Under the pieces are notes generated by a model. That model had not been told where the DNA came from. It saw only the letters and a program-made list of their open reading frames with translations, and did not search any database. A stretch of DNA of 64,000 nucleotides, from NCBI GenBank assembly GCA_964582985.1, contig CAZOUM010000006.1:1-64000 (forward strand), in the 5' to 3' direction. Origin of the DNA: CAZQYB01 sp964582985 (lineage in GTDB: Bacteria; Planctomycetota; Phycisphaerae; Sedimentisphaerales; Anaerobacaceae). A program made the translations under genes and the position numbers. Shown here piece after piece: positions 60,164-64,000 of the stretch (within the stretch, counting starts at the first letter, position 1; each line of letters starts with the position of its first letter).

Positions 60164-61603
60164 ATGGGTGACTTAATGAATCGGCGAGAGTTTTTGGGGG
60201 CAAGCGCAATCGGGGCAGGAACCGTGCTACTTGGCGGATGCCTTAGCCGGCATACCGTCATGGCGGCGGGGGCTGAAGAATGGCCGGTCAGGATGCCAAC
60301 CGTGAAAATCCACCGGGTCTACGTTGGGAGAACAGGAGGGATTTACTGCTCCAGGCCGACAGAGGAGATTGCCAAGTTCGAGAAGCACCTTGCCAAGATT
60401 GAACGAAAGCTGGGCGATGTGAAGTTCGTTGGGGGTGAGGTGATACCTCCGGCCGAAGTGGAAAAGGTGTTGGCCAAGTTAGATAAAGCAGATGGTCTGC
60501 TGCTGTTTCACCTTTCGGGGCATGGAGGAGGCGCACCGGTGCAGGCGCTGGGTAAGCTCGTTGACACAGGATTACCCACGGCTGTGTTCTCGCAGCCGTT
60601 CAGCGGACACGGCTGGATGTATTTTCCTCAGTGGCAGAAGGAGGGCAAAAAGGTTGTTCTGCTGGCAACCAGTGACTGGCGCGAGATTGACAGGGTGGTG
60701 GCACTGATGCGGGTGGCTCCACGGCTGCGTCAAACGCGCATCATAGCTGTGGGCAAGCCCCGTGGAACAGAGGCGGCCTGTTCGGCAGAGCAGGTCAAGA
60801 AGCGACTGGGTACGGAGATAATCCCGATGAGCAACGAGCAGGTCATAAAAGCCCACCAAGCCATTGACCTAAAGGCTGCAGAGGCGGAGGCGCAGCGATA
60901 CTGGATTAGCCGGGCCAAGAGAATAGTCGAGCCTTCGAAGGAGGATATCGTAAACTCGGCACGGTTGTACCTTGCGATAAAGAAGCTGATGCAGAAAGAA
61001 GGAGCACAGGCGGTCATGAGTTCACATTGTATGGGCCGGCCGGCTAAAGGGTGCCTGACGTTCAGCAAGCTGAACGATTTGGGGCTTGTAGGGGCCTGCG
61101 AGGGTGACATAGACTCGACTCTGACTATGCTTATATTCGGGTATGCGTTCGGAGTGCCTGGGTTCATCAGCGACCCTGTTTTCGACATCTCCAGGAATGC
61201 GCTGATTCACTTCCATTGTACCTGTGCGACCAAGATGGATGGTCCGAGAGGCAAGCGTCTGCCTTTTACTATCCGCACTCAGAGCGACAGCGAGAAAGGG
61301 GTGTCGCTGGATGTCGAGATGCGTGTCGGGCAGGTTGTCACCTGTGCAAAGTTTATCAATCTCAACACTATGCTTATCTCCACGGGTAAGGTTACAGAAG
61401 TCACGCACGATGAGCTGGGCTGTCGCACGCAGTTTGTCACCGAGGTGGCCGATGCCAGTAAGATGTTCCACAACTGGGGCGGCGGCGTACTGAAAGGCGG
61501 GATAATGGCGCTGCTGCACCGCGCGGTCTTCTATGGCGACCACTTGCAGGATGTCAAGAATCTGGGCGTGCTGATGGGATTTAATGTTGTCGAGGAAGGC
61601 TGA
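60164..61603 (+). CDS. Tat-exported L-fucose/L-arabinose isomerase-like protein
   Basis: A 479-residue protein with a Tat/lipoprotein-type signal (NRREFLGASAIGAGTVLLGG then C). The body resembles the FucI/AraA fold: a Rossmann-like N-terminal part (GLLLFHLSGHGGGAPVQALG) and the C-terminal catalytic part with LTFSKLNDLGLVGACEGDID then STLTMLIFGYAFGVPGFISD, where the Glu and Asp bind metal, and FHNWGGGVLKGGIMALLHRA at the end. A sugar isomerase role in the periplasm is inferred. The PfkB kinase follows 130 bases downstream on the same strand. Confidence 0.82.
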   Translation: MGDLMNRREFLGASAIGAGTVLLGGCLSRHTVMAAGAEEWPVRMPTVKIHRVYVGRTGGIYCSRPTEEIAKFEKHLAKIERKLGDVKFVGGEVIPPAEVEKVLAKLDKADGLLLFHLSGHGGGAPVQALGKLVDTGLPTAVFSQPFSGHGWMYFPQWQKEGKKVVLLATSDWREIDRVVALMRVAPRLRQTRIIAVGKPRGTEAACSAEQVKKRLGTEIIPMSNEQVIKAHQAIDLKAAEAEAQRYWISRAKRIVEPSKEDIVNSARLYLAIKKLMQKEGAQAVMSSHCMGRPAKGCLTFSKLNDLGLVGACEGDIDSTLTMLIFGYAFGVPGFISDPVFDISRNALIHFHCTCATKMDGPRGKRLPFTIRTQSDSEKGVSLDVEMRVGQVVTCAKFINLNTMLISTGKVTEVTHDELGCRTQFVTEVADASKMFHNWGGGVLKGGIMALLHRAVFYGDHLQDVKNLGVLMGFNVVEEG

Positions 61604-61733
61604 CAACTCAAACCGAGCCAAGTCGTCCAGCGAGTCTTCGTAGGTTCGCAGGAAAATATCGTCGCGGCGAAGGCCTCCTCACCGCTGAAAAAACCTTGAT
61701 TGGCTTTTGCGAAATCATACTGGTGAATGAAAG

Positions 61734-62939
61734 ATGTCCGTTGATGTGCTCATTCTAAACACGGCTGTTGTGGATTTTAGAAGAGCGGATTTTGAATTCG
61801 CGGATGAATTGGTCGGCGAGGGGGGCTTAGCAAAGTGCCAAGCAAAAGACAACCCTAATTACCCACAAGAACAGTTGGCGGAATGGATAAAGCAGGGATA
61901 TGCCACCGCTGGTGGACCGGGAAATACCGCGCCCTTGATTGCAAGAGCGGGCTTGAAAGTTGCGGTAGGAGTTAACCTCGGCAAGGGTGATTGTAAGGGA
62001 TTGGACGCCCAGGGCAGGTTCTTTTATGGGCTAATGGCGGCCAACGGCGTCGATACGTCGGCAACCTTTATACACCCGGATTTGCCGACGGGGACTACGT
62101 ACATTCATCATAAGGGCGGTGAGGAAAGGGGCGGGATTGCATATTTTGCCGGTGCCAATGATGACTTTGATTTCGAAAGATTTAAAGGGGCCATTGACCG
62201 ATTAAAGCCGAACATAGTTTATTATATGTATTCCGGGCTGTCGGATAGAGGCGATGCCAATGAGGGGAGAGATTTAGCCGCGTTTATTAAATGGTGCCGG
62301 CGTAAGGGAATTGTCACCACTGCTGACACCAGCACTCTAACCGGCAGGCCGCGGGAAGTGATTTCGTCCGGCGAGCCGGTAAGCGGGTACAAGCTTTTAG
62401 AGCCGCTTTTGCCCGAAGTCGACATATTCTTTACCTCGTCGGATGAAGCCAAAATGATAGCAAATACTCTCAACGGGCCGCGAAATTGGCATGCGTTCAG
62501 TGAAGATGCAAACAACATACACTTTCTCGATTTTTTGAGTAAAAGATTTTGGGGCAAGAGCGGCCGGACAAAGCTGTTTGGTGTAACAGTGAGCAAAGGC
62601 GCCTATGAAAAGCACATTCAGCCGAATGGATTAGTCAGCGGTCCGAACAAAATTGAATCGCGATTTATGGTGGGGGAAGTGGTCGACCTCGTTGGGGCGG
62701 GAGACGCATTCAGGGCAGGGCTTCTGGCATACATTAGCCGCAACCTGACTAAGTTCCGGGACGGCTCGACGAACTTTGGCGAAGCTGTGCAGATGGGCAA
62801 CCTGTTCGCAGCACTTTATATTAAAGCACCACTTCACGACAGGCACGCCAACATCCAAACTTACGGTAAAATGCTAAAAGTAGTGCGGGACGGTATCAGT
62901 TATCCGAGTTTCGAAGCGTTGCGAGAGGCTTTACGCTAA
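61734..62939 (+). CDS. PfkB-family carbohydrate kinase
   Basis: A 401-residue ribokinase-family enzyme that phosphorylates a sugar or nucleoside with ATP. The anion-hole signature DLVGAGDAFRAGLLAYISRN is at about 317-336 with the catalytic Asp in GAGDAF. The N-terminal substrate loop reads TAGGPGNTAPLIARAGLKVA, and the ATP side includes LFGVTVSKGAYEKHIQPNG. It is longer than ribokinase by about 80 residues because of an insertion at the start (residues 20-55). The substrate is unknown. Confidence 0.88.
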   Translation: MSVDVLILNTAVVDFRRADFEFADELVGEGGLAKCQAKDNPNYPQEQLAEWIKQGYATAGGPGNTAPLIARAGLKVAVGVNLGKGDCKGLDAQGRFFYGLMAANGVDTSATFIHPDLPTGTTYIHHKGGEERGGIAYFAGANDDFDFERFKGAIDRLKPNIVYYMYSGLSDRGDANEGRDLAAFIKWCRRKGIVTTADTSTLTGRPREVISSGEPVSGYKLLEPLLPEVDIFFTSSDEAKMIANTLNGPRNWHAFSEDANNIHFLDFLSKRFWGKSGRTKLFGVTVSKGAYEKHIQPNGLVSGPNKIESRFMVGEVVDLVGAGDAFRAGLLAYISRNLTKFRDGSTNFGEAVQMGNLFAALYIKAPLHDRHANIQTYGKMLKVVRDGISYPSFEALREALR

Positions 62940-62952
62940 AGAGCTTAGGACT

Positions 62953-64000
62953 ATGAGTGCGAAGATTCTGCTTTTAAATCCGCCGGTCTATGACTTCGCT
63001 GCATATGATTTCTGGCTGAAGCCCTACGGCCTGCTGAGCGTGGCGGGATACCTGCGAGGCAAAGCGGAATTTAAGCTCTTCGATTATTTGGACAGGCTGT
63101 ACCCATTCGCGGTCAAGCAGAAGGAACTTAAATCCGACCAGTGGGGTCGGGGGCGATTTTACTGCGAACAAATCCCAAGGCCTGGTTGCCTGGAGCATAT
63201 TCCGCGGTATTTTCGGCGGTTCGGACTTCCCAGGAGTGTGTTTAAGGATTTTTTGGAACAACAAGGGCCATTCGATTTTGTGCTTGTCCAAACAATGATG
63301 ACCTACTGGTACCTCGGTGTCAGGGAAGTCATTGAAGACATTCGCAAGGTATGGCCCGGGGCGAAGATTATAATTGGCGGCAACTACGTGACACTTTGCA
63401 GTAGTCACGCACAAGGATTAGAAGCAGATTTGTTAGTGGAAGGTGTTAATCTTGAGCCGCTCTGGGAGTATTTAGGTATTGAGCCGGATTCAAAACAACC
63501 GGCATTGTGGGAAGCGTACGATAAGTTGAATGTCGGTGTACTAAAGCTTGGCGACGGGTGTCCCTTTGATTGTACTTACTGTTCCGTGCCCAAAGTTTAC
63601 GGCAAATTCAAAGGACGCGCGCTGGAGAACTCTTTGGGCGAATTGGAACTGCTAATCAAGTGTGGCGTTGAAAATATTGCCTTCTACGATGACGCTTTGC
63701 TGTTCGATGCACACAAAGTCCTCGTACCGTTCTTGGAAGAGGTGCTGATACGAAATGTAAGGCTGAACTTTCACACTCCTAACGGTCTTCATGCTCGCTT
63801 TATCACAGAAGAGTTGGCTGAATTGATGGTGAAGGCGGGCTTTAAGACTTTCTATCTTGGGTATGAGAGTGCATCTTTGCAATGGCAGAAGCGTACCGGC
63901 TCAAAAGTTTCATCAGATGAACTGACGCAGGCTGTCGAGCACCTCACAGCCGCCGGGGCCGAACCTCAGAACATCACCGCATATCAGATTCTCGGCCATC
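62953..64000 (+). CDS. B12-binding radical-SAM protein (partial at window end)
   Basis: From an ATG at 62953 the frame is open to the end of the window (349 codons). The first 150 residues look like a B12-binding domain (ILLLNPPVYDFAAYDFWLKP, then YGLLSVAGYLRGKAEFKLFD and IIIGGNYVTLC). The radical-SAM motif is CPFDCTYC with Cys at residues 203, 207 and 210. Then come ELELLIKCGVENIAFYDDAL and FYLGYESAS. Methyltransferases and other rearranging enzymes have this layout; the substrate cannot be read. It follows the PfkB gene by 13 bases. Confidence 0.88.
   Translation, partial: MSAKILLLNPPVYDFAAYDFWLKPYGLLSVAGYLRGKAEFKLFDYLDRLYPFAVKQKELKSDQWGRGRFYCEQIPRPGCLEHIPRYFRRFGLPRSVFKDFLEQQGPFDFVLVQTMMTYWYLGVREVIEDIRKVWPGAKIIIGGNYVTLCSSHAQGLEADLLVEGVNLEPLWEYLGIEPDSKQPALWEAYDKLNVGVLKLGDGCPFDCTYCSVPKVYGKFKGRALENSLGELELLIKCGVENIAFYDDALLFDAHKVLVPFLEEVLIRNVRLNFHTPNGLHARFITEELAELMVKAGFKTFYLGYESASLQWQKRTGSKVSSDELTQAVEHLTAAGAEPQNITAYQILGH

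Overview
The window looks like a chromosomal segment of a Planctomycetota bacterium, probably from the class Phycisphaerae. The signs are a prepilin with an H-X9-D type C-terminus, secreted proteins ending in dockerin-like EF-hand pairs, an ECF sigma factor fused to a membrane and extracytoplasmic extension, Tat-exported Gfo/Idh/MocA and sugar-isomerase family proteins, and a Minf_1886 family protein. Base composition is moderate. I found no tRNA, rRNA, CRISPR array or prophage. The lineage is inferred from gene content only.

Layout. 1-12.7 kb: scpA, a secreted HEAT-repeat protein, a Tat-exported oxidoreductase, a DUF1573 lipoprotein, an eroded Rhs tip, a 1249-residue Calx-beta/dockerin-like protein, and trxA. 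12.7-19.7 kb: a secretin-like lipoprotein with a broken coiled-coil tail, rimO, pgsA, a TPP-riboswitch operon (thi4 plus an HD-domain hydrolase) and a lipoprotein. 19.7-30.3 kb: a replication/translation block dnaE-tmk-holB-ricT-like-metG-Minf_1886, interrupted twice by accessory genes that share a repeat. 30.3-35.2 kb: a trypsin-like protease and a small lipoprotein carrying its N-terminal domain, then acetyltransferase, methyltransferase, cupin and M20 peptidase genes. 35.3-40.5 kb: a coiled-coil zinc-ribbon protein, an RNase HI-PurN fusion, a pilin-like protein and clpC. 40.8-52.1 kb: a prepilin, the fused ECF sigma factor, a 1308-residue subtilisin/beta-helix/dockerin protein, two gene relics, and an ECF sigma factor coupled to a 1169-residue membrane protein. 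52.4-64 kb: an FMN reductase family protein, a metallo-beta-lactamase-fold lipoprotein, asnA, a PpiC/SurA-like lipoprotein, Tat-exported sugar-metabolism proteins, a PfkB kinase and the start of a B12/radical-SAM protein.

Most notable structure. (1) A palindromic repeat with the core CCCCGTTAGA occurs four times. Two copies lie in frame inside coding sequence, in the DnaE N-terminus and in a prepilin leader, and there encode GFTPLE...LTGFT. One copy overlaps the start codon of a pilin-like gene. The fourth, divergent copy sits in the TPP-riboswitch leader. This resembles the protein-coding palindromic elements of Rickettsia. (2) A GxxExxY gene is enclosed by inverted GCCACAGATT-type repeats between tmk and holB. 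The same repeat also marks the start of a second accessory insertion just after dnaE. (3) Several gene relics (Rhs tip, orphan dockerin tail, comM 3' end, a Cys-rich C-terminus, the secretin tail) point to active gene decay around mobile or secreted-protein loci.
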